Assembly (NCBI RefSeq): GCF_910589235.1
Contig: NC_060955.1
Coordinates: 22,377,558 to 22,441,557, forward strand
DNA: 64,000 bases
Origin: Vespa crabro
Taxonomy: Eukaryota; Arthropoda; Insecta; Hymenoptera; Vespidae
Direction: 5' to 3'
In this document: positions 37,655-51,804 of the stretch, in pieces
Layout of the letters: each line of letters opens with the position of its first letter
How positions within the stretch are numbered: the stretch's first letter is position 1
Translations under genes and position numbers: made by a program
The notes under the pieces: model-generated
Told to the model about the DNA's origin: nothing
Databases searched by the model: none
What the model saw: the letters and a program-made list of their open reading frames with translations, nothing else

Positions 37655-38508
37655 ACATATATACACATATGTTGCAAAGTATGGTTATATTTTAGTTTTA
37701 TGTTGTACAAAAATTTTTATAAAAATATTCTTTTGTAGCTGCATTATTAATGTTTTGGGAAACTTAGTACACCAGAAGTTAACTGGCGGGAAATCTATAG
37801 ATGAAGATAGACTTATTGCATTTGGTCTTTTTGGGTAATTTATATATAATTAATATTATATATATATACTATATATATATATATATATATTTATATATAA
37901 TATATATAGTATATATATAAAATATATATATATATATTTCACATTTTTTTAAATATCTAAGACATATATAATAATATGTTACAGATTGTTATTAGGAGGT
38001 TCTGTACCACATTACTTTTATTTATACACACATTCCTTGAGAAAATATCCATTGACTTTGCTTTTGATAGAAAGATTGGTTTATACACCTTGCTTCCAAG
38101 CATTAACGTTATACATACTTGCTCGATTAGAGGTAAATTTGATTGACTGATGAACATAATTTCTGAAGAATGATTTTAATATATAATATTATTATTACCA
38201 GGGTAAATCTCACAAAGCCTCTAAAGAACAATTACAAAAGCTTTACTGGCCCGTTCTTCTAGCTAATCTCAAATATTTAACTATATTTCAATTTATCAAT
38301 GTAAAATATGTTCCTTCAGTGGTACGTACATAAAATTTTTAATTTAATATTTTTTTATGCTATACTTTAATAATCTTTTTTTATTTCTTTTTTTATTTAA
38401 TTTTAGTTACGCACATTAATATTAGATATAATCAGTTTTATATGGTCAATTTATCTCACTAATGAATGCAAAAAATCAACTATTACTGATAAGAAATCAA
38501 AGAAATAA
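37501..38508 (+). CDS. Pxmp2: Mpv17/PXMP2-family peroxisomal membrane protein
   Basis: Small multi-pass organelle membrane protein; PXMP2 forms a non-selective channel in the peroxisomal membrane. Exons: 37501-37598, 37739-37834, 37985-38132, 38202-38321 and 38407-38508, about 187 residues (mammalian PXMP2 about 195). Family signatures are the N-terminal FQYLYSNPVKTKAI, GLLLGGSVPHYFYLYTH and the C-terminal LYWPVLLANLKYLTIFQFINVKYVPSVLRTL, which includes the conserved N-x-x-x-VP segment. About four hydrophobic segments are visible and the tail is Lys-rich. The choice of PXMP2 over MPV17 or MPV17L rests on the C-terminal motif and is less certain than the family. Confidence 0.85.
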
Positions 38509-39686
38509 TATCTTAACATAATGTTATCGATTTTAAATGGTACGTATTAAAAAAAATGAAATAAACGAAATAAAAGTGACACATACACACACACATATAT
38601 ATATAGGTTTATATGAATTATATAATAAAAATATAAAGATTGTTTAAATTAATATTTGGGATGTATTTCATGAAATATATTGTATAAAGTTGTTTGCAAA
38701 TAAATGTGGTTATTGGTGTAATTAATAAACAGCTCCAATGTTCAAGCTTTGATTTAATCACACAACAACAATACAGAATATGTTACAGGAATGATCAGGT
38801 ATTATCAGACACACACACACAGATATATATACATATATATATATATCTGTTTTTTTTAATGATAATAACAGTTGATCAGTTAGATTGTAAACAGCAAATA
38901 TTGCTGTCAAAAGCTAGTGGTGTACTTTAGGATAACGAGAGAAATTTGAACCTATCTATTTTTATTTTGATTCTTAAAGGAAGCATATGTTCATAATAAG
39001 TAGAAAAGTTTTAATGGTATATAATTAACTAAATATGAGATCCAAATTAAGCAACAAAAAATGGTATAGGTAAAAAGATATTAAATATGAAATACTTTAA
39101 AGGCTTAAAAGAATAAAGAATAGATAATATAAATATATATAGTAATGGTCACCACTGCAATTGACAAATATATTTGATAAGTTGTATCAGTCATTACAAT
39201 GAACTAATGTTATTTAGGACTGTGTAAAGTACTTTTTATAACTGTTTTCAGAAAAAAATGTTGTAGAACACAAATCAATTTTTTGTACTATTTACCACAT
39301 TAGATTTGAAAAAGAAAATTTCTGTATAAAACTGTGGTAGAACTATAGATATAATAATTAGAAAGAGATCTTAAATATTTTATATGTTTATAATAGTACT
39401 TTATTCAGCCCTAACATTATACAGGTCTCTTCTATTTATAAATAATGTAGATTTTCCAAACATGTTTTTTTCAACCTTATATATACATCTTTAAGACTTA
39501 ACTCTTGAATAAATAAGACTAGAGTCTAGTTATGTCTTTTGGTACGCTGCCCGGTCTTATGACCAAATAACATTTATGACTTATTTATATATAGGTAAGT
39601 GGAGTATTGCAAACAAATATTCATTGCTATAATTCCCTCTGTACTTTGTCGAATATTTACCATGGACAAAGCATTATATATATATA

Positions 39687-39723
<37 letters not shown>

Positions 39724-40870
39724 TAATAATTAAATATTATTTAATGCAAAAATATATATAAATAATAAATAAATAAATAAATAATAAATTAATAAATAAT
39801 AAATATATAAATAAATAAATAAGTGAATACTATTATATATTTATAAAAAGTAATTTATACTGAATACAATAGAACTGAAATAATCTTCCTAAAGAATAGG
39901 CACATCTATTTATACAAGTAATGGCAGGAAAACATTGCACAGGAAAAGTGACTTACGATCATTTTTCAAATAAGTTGAACTTTAAGAACATTATTTCTCA
40001 CTAGAAACACATAAAATTTGACTAGCATGTGTTTGTATAACAAACAACTTTACACAATCAAGTAATTACTAAAATGTACATACGTAGTATTATCAGTTAA
40101 AATGGAGAATCGTTTGTTTTTTTCTTTAGAAATAATAAATATTAAATTATTATATAAATCCTTAGAGTAAAGATGTTCAGTATCAATGATATAATCTCCT
40201 ATTCTTATATTGCTTATACAATGTTAAAGTTTATGGTGTTAGGACACACATCGTTTCTTTTCTTTTCTTTTTCTTTTTTTTTTCTTTTTTTTTTAGAAAG
40301 ATTCCATTAGTTCAAATCTAAAGGATGTAACTTAAACACTTTTCTTTTTTTATAAAAGTCCCATAAGTTACACATATTACCATTATTATTAAAATATCAT
40401 CTTTCCAAACGTTATTTGATACGTTTTCGAGAATAAATTATAATAAAATAAATATTATATTAACTTAATTTTAGTTTACTATACAAAGTGCTTTATAGTA
40501 TTGTTCTTCCAAAATGCATGCATCGTATCGACTACAAATATGATCTATAATCTCTTTTTTTTGGAAAGAGGATCGGTTATCCGGAAGGGGAATAATACTA
40601 ATATACTTAAGTTCATAATATTTAAGAGATGAGAGCAACCATCGATGAGTATTATCGAGTTAGAAGATTTAAAGGAGAGCAAATTTGTTCGTAAAGAATT
40701 TATGAAGAATTAAAACTAATATCTATCAAATTTGGAATGAAATATGTAATAAACTATAGATAATCTCTTAGGTATGTGCTATTATAAACAAACAAATGAA
40801 CTTATTCCAAATTTGATATAATAGAAAGGAACATCATGTTCTCTTTTAAGGACAATTCGATTAATACGTT
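38509..40870. other. Convergent spacer, probably SRRM long 3' UTR
   Basis: No coding exon was found. The left end holds the Mpv17-family 3' UTR. The right side, up to the SRRM stop codon at 40871, probably carries a long SRRM 3' UTR, because several minus-strand AATAAA signals (TTTATT on the plus strand) are present. (TA)n and (AAAT)n tracts at 39675-39830. Confidence 0.5.
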
Positions 40871-42179
40871 TCAACGTGTGTAAGATGGACTTCGACTCGG
40901 AGAGCAGCTTGATCGATGACTCTGACTCGACCAGTTACTGTGTCTACTGCTCTCTGAACTACTTGGTGATGAAGGCGGCGTTGGAGTTGGTCGATGATAT
41001 GGAATCGGTCGTTTCCTGGCACTAAAATTAATGAGTGTAAGTATCATGATAAAAAAGAGGTCGTATATAGCTCCAATATGAATTCTGAATGAAATTGAAT
41101 TATATTTATTATATATATAGATATATATATCAATTGTTATATCATAAAAATGTTCACGATAAATTATATCTAATGGTCAATTAATATAAAAGAAATATCA
41201 TTGAATAGTTCTTGATAATATATCGTATTAATACATATTACTTTGTTAACGTAGTCAGATATATATGTTTCAATATTTAATCGTAATTATTATTTCAATC
41301 AAATTGTTTTTTGCGAGCATGCTTATGAAACGACGTCATGCAAATTGCAAAAGTGAATCATGCAAAAGAAAAATGTGTTACTTACCTTGCAAAAATTATA
41401 ACTATATATATATATATATTTTTTTTTTCTACTTATAAACACAGTGAAAATATAATTGGACTAAAAAGAAGCTCTTAGACTAAAATAAATGAATATTTTA
41501 TTTTTATGTGATCGACTTTAAAATAAAATAAAAAGAATCAAATTCTACTGTAAATATTTAAATTTACAATAACTTATAAGAAAATACACACATGCTACAT
41601 CTACATAACATTTATAAGTCAATAATGAGTATATATAGATATATATAAAGAAAAATTAACGAAATTATGATAATTTAGTTTAAAAAAAAAAAAAATTTAT
41701 ATATGCGAATACTGGGACACTTTGTTGATTTAGTCTAACTTCGTTCGACAATAGACATTGTATGAATGAGGAGACAAAATGTGCTCGACATCAAAACTAT
41801 TTAAATTCATAGAGAAACAACTCCATTTACACTTATTTTAAAAGCGGTATTAAATAAACAATTCAATATATTTTTGTTTTGCATTATAATCAAGTTAAGC
41901 TATGCGAATTCTCAAATATATATATATCATTATTATACTGTTCCAATAATTGTGAACTCTGAATGAAATCACATAATAAGTTTTTTTCTGTCGTAAAGAA
42001 AAAAGACTAATATGAAATTATTGCTATGTCAACTGTGTAGTAAAGTAACAAATGTCTGAGTGTAGCCATAGTTTTATCTTCTATGCCTGCCCCTCGATCT
42101 GTCCCTGTTTGACATAACAAACACAAAATAGTATTAGAGAATTACCTAATGTATAATAACTTAATAAAAATATTTATAA

Positions 42180-42251
<72 letters not shown>

Positions 42252-45200
42252 GAAGAGATTAGCAAAGAATTGTAGACAAAAATTTTGCTTTTATTCCCTT
42301 GACATATTTTCAGGATTTCTATTTTATTTATCAAATACAATATTTGCTAATGAATACAATGTAGTAAAATGTTTTAAAAGAAATTTCGAATTCAAAAGAC
42401 TGAGATAATGATAAAACGGAGGGGTAGGAAAAAAATAAAAAATAAAAAATAAAAAATAAAAATAAAAATAAATAAAATAAAATCTAAATAATAAGCAATA
42501 TACTCTACAAGAATTGATGAAAAGGGATATTACAGATTTACCTTGGTGCATTTCGTGTGTAAACATATTGCTATAATAAAAGAATTTTTCTAATTACACG
42601 ATTTACCTTGTAATACGACGTCTATCAAGAAAACTAGGCGAACCATGACGACGTGGTATAGACGGTGAACGGGATCTACTAGAACCCGAACTGCTGGAAG
42701 TTGAGCGCGAGGATCTACTAGAAACGCTGCTGGTTGATCGTGTAGAACTTGAAAAACTGCGACGACTATGCCTTGCCGAACTAAACATAATTTGTTTATA
42801 TCAATTACACACACACACACACAGATACACATACACACACGCTCACGCACACGCACACGCACAAGCACACACACATAGGCACATCAGACAATACAAAAAA
42901 GTATGTCAATGTAAATATTGAAAGATCCATACCTGACAGAAGAACGAGAAGTACTTCTACTTCTACTTCGTTTTTCTTTCTCTCTTGACATCCTAGAGGC
43001 TGATCTAGATCGACTTCTTGATTTTTTTGATAACGAACGACTCCTGCATTTCTTTGAGGCTGAACGACTTCTCGATTTTTTGGACAAAGAACGACTTCTT
43101 GATTTTTTAGTTACCGAACAACTTCTAGATTCCTTCGACAGAGATCTACTTCTGGATTTTTTCGATAAAGAACAACTTCTAGATCTTTTTGACAACGATA
43201 TGCTTCTACTTCTAGATCTTGACTTTCCAGGGGATTGAGAAGGTGACTTCTTTGATCTTGACGCGGATCTCGATGGAGAGTGTTTCGATCCAGAGGAAGA
43301 TCTTGACCTTGATATTCTTTTCGAATGTGCTTGAAGAGAATTCGGTGATTTCTTTGATCTAGACCCAGATCTCGATGGCCTATGCTTTGGAGATACTGAT
43401 TTTTTGCTACGAGCACGCGAACGCGATCTATTTCTGGATAAAGATCTTGAACGATGTCTCGGTGATTTGGAAGACTTCTTTTCCAAAGATAATGACCTTG
43501 TGTATGATCTTGACGGGGATCTGGAATATGATTTCTCTCTTAAAGAATGTTTCCTAGGTATTGGAGAATTTCTTTTCGATGTACTTGGAGATCGAGATCT
43601 TGTATCGGATTTGTTAATAGTGTCACTTGGTAAAGATGGTGGTGACTCACTTGGAGATCTTAACTTTATTATAACATCTTTGTGAGAAGTCGTGATAGGT
43701 GGTGAATGCGTCAAAGAATTACTTTTTGGAGAAGGTTTCTGGACAATTATTGGAGAACTCCTTTTAGAATTACTAGGACCCGAAGAGAACTGTTTTGTTG
43801 TTATTGTTGTTGTTGTTGTTGTTGTTGCTGTTGCTGTTGTTGGTGTTGTTATTATTGTTGTTATAATCGCCGACATAACAGGTGACTTTGGACTAGTTTT
43901 ATCCAATAGTGTTTGCGACAAGAGAGGTGGTGATTCACTAGGCGATCGAATTTTTATAGCAGCTTCTTCACGAGTCAATGGTAATGCTGGTGAAGGTGAT
44001 CGACTGGAAACTGGTGACTGTACAGGAAGTAACCGCACAGGTGATATTAATTTTTCTTTGGAAGAAGAAGAATTTGTTGGGTCTTCCGTTAGTTTTGGTG
44101 GTTCCACCGGTAATGCTATATCGAAAACCGATTCTTCTTTCTTTTCTAATTTAACTTTTACAGGACTTATCACCTTTTTCCCTAATGTTTCTCTAGCCTT
44201 CGCAGCTAATCCACTTTGCAATCGTTTCAACGTGTTCAATTCCTTAATTTTTTCCTCATCTTCTTGTTTTGGTTCATCGTCCGCTATATCACCCTCATCT
44301 TCACTAGAAGATCTCAAACTTACTCGCGGTGTAATCATTTGTATTTTTCTACCTTTCGATATTGATCGAGATTTTTGTCTAACAACATCCCGATCTCTTT
44401 TTTGTTCTCGCTTTTTCTTATCTTCTAATATATCCTTATAACGTTCCGGGTTTTTCCGTACTGGTGAATAACTCAAAGACGATCGTCTAGATCTACTCTT
44501 GGATCTAGTACGGCTTCTACGACGTTCCTGCGATTTATCTCTCCTTTCTTTTGGTCTTCTTGGAGATCTAGATCTTTTACGAGAATCTGATCTCCTACGT
44601 CTATGTATAGGAGAAAGTCTACGTCTTGATCCATAACGATCATATCTCGAACGACTTCTACTTCTTGAAATAGAAAATCTATTGTAACGTCGCGGTGACC
44701 TTGAAATCCTTCTTCTTCTCGGAGAAGATGTTACGCGTCGTGATCTCGAATATCTTCTTGGAGATCTTCCTCTGTCTGCTCTACCTCTGGATGGAGATCT
44801 ATGACGTCTAGGTGGTGGGGTTTTATGTGTAATCGGTGGTGACTTGTCCCTTTTATCTATAATAATAGTTTTCTTTGTGGCTGATTCCTTTTTCTTTATA
44901 GGTGGTGTTTCATTGCGAGATGATCTTTCTACTGCTTTTTTTGGAGATCTATTTACTCGATATTCTTTTGTAACATTTTCACCGTCATCAAACGTATTCT
45001 TCTCTGCAACAACTTTATCATATTTCGTTCTTTTCTTTGGCCTCTCTGGAGAACTAAAATATATTTCAAGTAACATAATAAACTCTATGAAATGCGTGAA
45101 AGAAATTGATTAAAATATTAATAAAAATTATTTCATTTACTTGTCTGTAGAGCTATCCGTTGATTGATGTTTCCTCTTTAGCGCTGCTTTTTTCTTCTAT

Positions 45201-48026
45201 AAGAAAATAAATTTTATATTAATGAAAATTATTAAAGTAACTATCTTACATCAATCATGCAAACTGCTCATTCTTTGGAATCTGCTTATTCCTATTATGT
45301 CTTTAATATTTTTTCTTTATCATTGACTTAATGTTATTCTCTTTCCTAGGTTTTTTTTTCTTTTTTTTACTTTTAATAGACTAACTTGGAACATCGATAA
45401 TAATACATTAACGATACTGAATCAAAAGCTAATAATAGCTTAAACGAAAATTAACATACACAAATATATATATATATATATATGCACACATATATCTCTT
45501 ATAACAAGAGTAGTTGTTCAAGAATAAGCAATTTCCTAAACTAAATTATTGCATAATAAGATAGTGCTTGTTACAAAACGAATATGTGAAATATACAACA
45601 ATCATAAAAATTCGTACAGATTCGTACAAATAATAAATTTGTAATACGTATAATACACGAGTAGCGGCATATCTGGTACTCACTTAGGGAATGTATCCTG
45701 TCAAATGGCGCTGATAATTACAAACATACCGAGATTTATACTTAGAAATAATGACTGTTAACTTGAAAAATCAGATAAAATGTTAAGATAATTAAATAGA
45801 GCGAATTTCGTATATTTTCTTTCGAAAATAAATATAAACATAAAGATGTGGATAGTTTAATGTGAATTCGCAACTAATTCAATATAACAAACTAAAATGT
45901 TGCATGCTGTGGCATTACATGCTTCACCTTTCTGCGTTTGCTCGTTTATCGTGTATCCGTATTCATGCGTGCGTTATAGAAAAAGAGCAGGGGAAATTTT
46001 GCACATACTATTTTTTTTTTTGGTTTTTTTTTTTTTTGTTTTTAACGTTACAACATAATTTCTTACCTCAGATTTTTCTTTTCCTTCAACTTTGTTTTTC
46101 TTTTTTTTCTTCTTTTTCTTCTTTTTTGATTCAGCTTCAGACGAACTAAGGAACACAATATTAAATATTTTTTTCATTATTACAAATTCCCATGTGAAAA
46201 TTTATATTTTGTTTAATATAAATGAGAAATATTATAAATTTAATCTTGTATATAATAATTACCAGCTCTCTTCAGTATCATCGCTGGATTCACTGTCAGA
46301 AGAACTGGCCTCTACCTTCTTGTGCTTTTTCTCCTTTTTCTTTTTCTTAGCTTTTTCTTTCTTCTTGGACGTCCTTGGAGATTCGGACCTATGAAATTCG
46401 TATTGCATTAGACTAAAGATTCTCCAAAGATAATTGTTATGAATTTTTAAAAATGATATTTATATTTATTAATTCTTGCAGTGGGCGTCTTCCTGTCGAC
46501 AAGTGCATACCTTGTGCTGACAATAAAGAAAGCCTTTGTAGTATATATATACTTGTGTGTCAAACGAGTATTTCATTTTAACTGCATAAGCTATCTCACG
46601 CTTAATGCTTTTAACCATATGTAACAGCGAATAGCTTTGTTTTAATAATCGAGAGAACAATTGCCAATAAAATTTCACACAGAAAATTCTTTGAGTATTG
46701 AGTTATAGTCCCAAATTGAAAAATAAAATCGAACTTACGTAACTTTGGTAGTGCAGTGTATAATAATATCTTTCATAAATTATTTCAGCAAAGATTAATA
46801 TATCACTGCAATTCCAAGTGAAAAACAAATAAAAGACGTAAAACAACGATAAATGCACAGGTGAAAGTCACAATGTTCCGGCTATAGCTAACGAATTGAC
46901 TACATAAGTATCTTTTTTCTTTTTTTTTTTTTTTTTTTTTGTATTTTTTATTTTGAAAGATTTAGTTTTTTCATTGCTTCTTTTAAAACATTTAAAAAAA
47001 GCTATAAATAATTACAAATTTGAAATTCTTCTCCTCTTTATAGAAAACTAAATCTTTCAAAAAGTTACAAAAGACAAGTATACAAAGTATGAGGAGTATT
47101 GATATAATATGGGATTAGCATTACCTTGATAACCATCGATAGGGACGGACTTGTCAGAAAAAAATAGAGAGATGACATTAACAACAAGCTTTATCGATAA
47201 CAACAACAAAGATAGAAATGCATGAATGTACGCAACATAATGTGCGTTATATTAAACCTGTGCTTAGTGTTGTACGCCAGGTAAATGTTTGCCAATGATA
47301 TTTGAATGATATTATTTTGATCATCATTAATTGAGATCAATGAACGATAAGAGAAGATATTGTTATTGATTGGAAAACATGAATAAAGAAAATGCAACAA
47401 ACATTTACCTCTAAGAAAAATTGCAATAAATGGAAATATTAATAATAGTTAATCGCGCCTACATTTATAAAGGACCTAAATACTCAATGAAAATATAATA
47501 AATTTAACAATTTATTTCGCGGTAAACGGCATATTATCTATTGAAATATTTTTTTTTCTTTTCTTTTCTTTGCTTTTTTTTTTTTTTTTGGTTCTGTAAA
47601 TGTACGCGACGTCCATACTTACCTACTAAGCCTACTAGATAGGCATTCAGTCCTCCTTAGTTCTGTTTGAAACAGAGAAAGTTGTATGGGGCATGAAATA
47701 GTAGGCGAGTAATGATTCAGTATCCGATAAGTAGACGTGTAATAAGCAAATGAACGAGTGGAATTGCGATAAATGAATAATTAATTAAGGAAAAATGGGG
47801 AACTACAGGAAGATGGATTGTGCAGTCTTGGAGCCTCGACTCGTATATGCCATCGCGTTGATATTACAAAGATCAAAAGCTTTTTTTATATTTTTCGTTA
47901 CGATTAATTAACGACGGCATAGTTTCAATATATAATCCAATAAATTTATTTGCATGTGTGTGTGTATATATATATATACATACATATATATATATATAAA
48001 CATATATGAACAGATATACTCTTTCA

Positions 48027-48058
<32 letters not shown>

Positions 48059-49099
48059 ATTTTTCTGTTCCCTCACATGCATATATGTATATATAATATG
48101 TATATACGCACATGTATATGTATATATATATATATATATAGACACACATAACATGTATAGATATGTATGTACATATCTAATTATAAAACATAGCAAAAAT
48201 CCGAGTCCAGTCTCCATTGACCTCTGCACAGTTCATTATTTTATACCTTTCTTTTTTATGCTTCTTTCCCTTTTTCTTCTTGGACGTGCTACCAGAACGT
48301 TTTCTCTTATTCTTCTTTTCCGGAGCAGAGGTAGTATCCGGAGCAGGGCTCGGAGTGCGAACTAATTCATAAACCTTGTTCGCCGCCGCTCTTGCCTCGG
48401 CTTCTCGTGCCCGCCTTTCCGGATCTAGGCTACTTCCTTCCACGAAGAATTCTGATATTCCAAAGGCTTCCCGCAATTTAGCATTTTTTTCTTGTTGTGC
48501 CTCGGCTATCTGATGTGTTTCTCGAACACTGAAATTTCAATGTTTGTGATAAGATTTTTTTCTCATTAAACAATAATTATTAAGATTAAAAAGGAGGGGA
48601 AAGAAAAGAAGTAATAATAATGTCAATATTTGTCGATATCGATACTTCGATCATAATGATTAAAAAAGAAAAATAGGTGGGAGGAAAAAAGGCAATAGAC
48701 AAAATAGAAACAACAACAAGAGCAGCAACAATGGCTGACATGATCTTAAATATAAAGGATTGACCTACCGCGATGAAATTTTTACAGTCATCGTTGATAA
48801 ACTATTTCCTTTTATTATTATTATTATTATTATTATTATAATTATTATTATTTTTAATTGAAATATTCACTGGCGATTTATTCAAATGGAAAAAATCAAA
48901 GAAAACGAGAAAGAGAGAGAGAGGGTAGAGGTGGGTTCAAATGAAACAATTGGATATTAAAGAGATTCCAATGATGACGATGGGTAACAATAACTAAAGT
49001 TACTGGTGGCAAAGGCAGAAAGAAGTAGTGGCGATGGAAAAAGAGGAAGAGAATGAGGAGGAGGAGGAGGAAGAGGAAAAGTGACATAACATAAGGGGG

Positions 49100-49131
<32 letters not shown>

Positions 49132-49489
49132 CACGCCGAGGAACCACCGTGCAGTCTCTCTTCTTCGCGAGGAATGAAAAGCTTCGAACGACTAGATCGG
49201 AGTGGGAGTAGGAGTGGGGATGAAGGAAGTCCGAGACGAAAGAGGGGAGTGGGGATGCAGGGGTGCGAGACGAGAGAAGGGAATGGGGATGCAGGGGTGC
49301 GAGACGAAAGAGGGAAGTGGGGATGCAGGGGTGCGAGACGAGAGAGGGGAGTGGGGATGCTGGGGGTGCGAGAGGAGAAAGGGGCAGCGTTCGCGAGCCA
49401 CCCCTGTGCCAACTCGCTCGACTACGGATCAATACAATCCAGCTGGTGATACTTTTTCCGCCATCCCCTTTCGCACACCATTCGTTCAT

Positions 49490-49554
<65 letters not shown>

Positions 49555-51755
49555 ACACATACGTACAAATTCGAAATTAGAGTTGACGAAAGAGAAACAA
49601 TTATTTTTTCTTCTTCTTTTCAATCTTTTTCATCTTTTCCTCTTGAACTCTTGAATTTCATGTTTGAAATTTTTATATATAATTTTTTTTCTTTCTCCTT
49701 TTTTCTAATTATCAAAATTTATCTCAAAAGTCGAAATAGTTTTTATTCGTATGCGAATACAAAAATACTAATATTTACACTAATATTTACTAGTATTAAA
49801 CACACACACACACACACACAAACATATATATATATATATATATATACATGCACGCACAATTTTTGATATTATATACATAATATAAAAAATTGCAAAATAA
49901 TTTTTATTGATCGATGATTCTCTTTTTATTTTTTTCTCATCAAATCAAATATTTCAATCGAATATTATTTCTTTCCTTTTGTTTCTTTCTTTTTTGTTTT
50001 TCTTTTCTCACAAATTTTATACATTAATTATTTTAAAAATATTAAGATTTTAAAGCGAAAAGAAAAAAAAAAAGAAAAAGAAAAAGAAAAGATTGCATTA
50101 CAATCTTTATTTTAGATTTAGAACATTATGTAGGGGAAAAAAAAAAAGAAAAGACAAGAAAAATGGTCAATAATTCTATCATTCTAATAAATATTAATAA
50201 ATACTAATAATAATAATAATAATAATAATAGTAATAATAATAATAATGCTAATAATAATGATAATGATAATAAATATGATGATAAACGAAAACAATGGAA
50301 CACGACCGCTACAAGTTTACCTAACAACAGAGCGAACATTGTTTCCTCGTCCGGCAAGAAGATGAAGCTGTATACGTTGACAACAACAACAATGTTGTCG
50401 CATTTGTAATTGGGCACGTTTCTTCTCGTTTAAAGCTTGTTGCAGTTTACGTTTACGACCGCGTTTGAAAACTTTCTGTCGATCGAGGAAAAAATTACCA
50501 CGCCATAACGTTTCGAAAAAAGCACGACCATCTGCCGGCCCTCTTCCTCGAGCTACCTTCTGCGTTGGCGTTGGTGTTGGTGTTGTCGTGGACATAGTCA
50601 TTCCCTTCGATTTTTATAAAAAAAAAAAATAAAAAAAAAAAAAAAAGATAATAAATAAATAAAAAAAAATGAAAAAAAAAAAATAAATAAAATATAACAA
50701 ATTTTCTCGAACGACTAGCAGTAGCGACGATGGTGCTTTTGAAATAATTATTTTTATTTCTTCATTTCTTCTTTGAAAAATTTCTATCCCTCCTTTTTTG
50801 TTAAATATTTATATGTTTATATTCAATGCACATGGACTCTTCAAATTCATCCTTTCAATTCGTCGAAAATAATTGATCTTCGATTATACCAATCTCAATT
50901 TTAAGTGATTATAATTTAAAAATAACAAAAAAAAATAAAAAATAAAAAATAAAAAAAAAATAAAAAAAATAAAAATGGAAATAACTTTCTCGTTCAAGTC
51001 CTTAGATGATGATTTTTTTCTCAATTCTTCATTTCTTCTTTGAAAGGTTTTTGTACTTTTCTTTTTTTTTTCTTTTTCTTAATATTTATATATTTGTGTT
51101 CAACACACATGGATTCTTTAAATTCGTCTTTTCAATTCGTTGAAAACAATTGATCTTCGATAATATAATCTCAATTTTAGAAGATCAAAATTAAAAAAAG
51201 AAAAAAAAAGAAAGAAGAAAAAAAGGAATATGCGCTCTCATTCGCATCTTTAAGATAATCAAGATGATGAAGATGATGAAGAAGACACGATTGTAGCACA
51301 CATTGAAATAAATCCCACCTTGATGTGAAAGGCATTTGCAATAGTTCAGACGAGTAACAAGACTGTGAATAGGATAGCGAACGTAATGCTTTTCCTTCCT
51401 TTATTGTACTCATCCTTTACATACGCGCGCGCGCGCGCGCACGCATACACGCACACACATCACACAACACACAGAGTTCTAAGAAAGCCTTTTGTATACG
51501 AAATCTTCTTGCTTTCGTTGGGTAGAACAATTATTTGGTGAGAATGCCGGAAACGTTAGTATGTGTAATGCTCATTTATGTTTCTTTTATTCTTCCAATG
51601 ATATATATATATATATTTTTGTATGATATCACGTATTTTTCTCAATTGATAATTTTTGTATCTTTGCTATCTTATTTTTCCTCATATATATTTCTTCCTT
51701 TTAACATTATTGTTATTCATAATGATTCTCATACAGTACATATTTCTTTTCTTTA

Positions 51756-51804
<49 letters not shown>

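Noticed and set aside
43692..44441. 249-codon plus-strand frame
   Set aside because: It lies opposite the RS-rich SRRM exon 7 and is its antisense shadow.
48896..49558. 220-codon minus-strand frame rich in Pro/His/Ser
   Set aside because: It is the 34-bp minisatellite and microsatellites translated; the period of 34 shifts frame between copies and there is no splice or family support.
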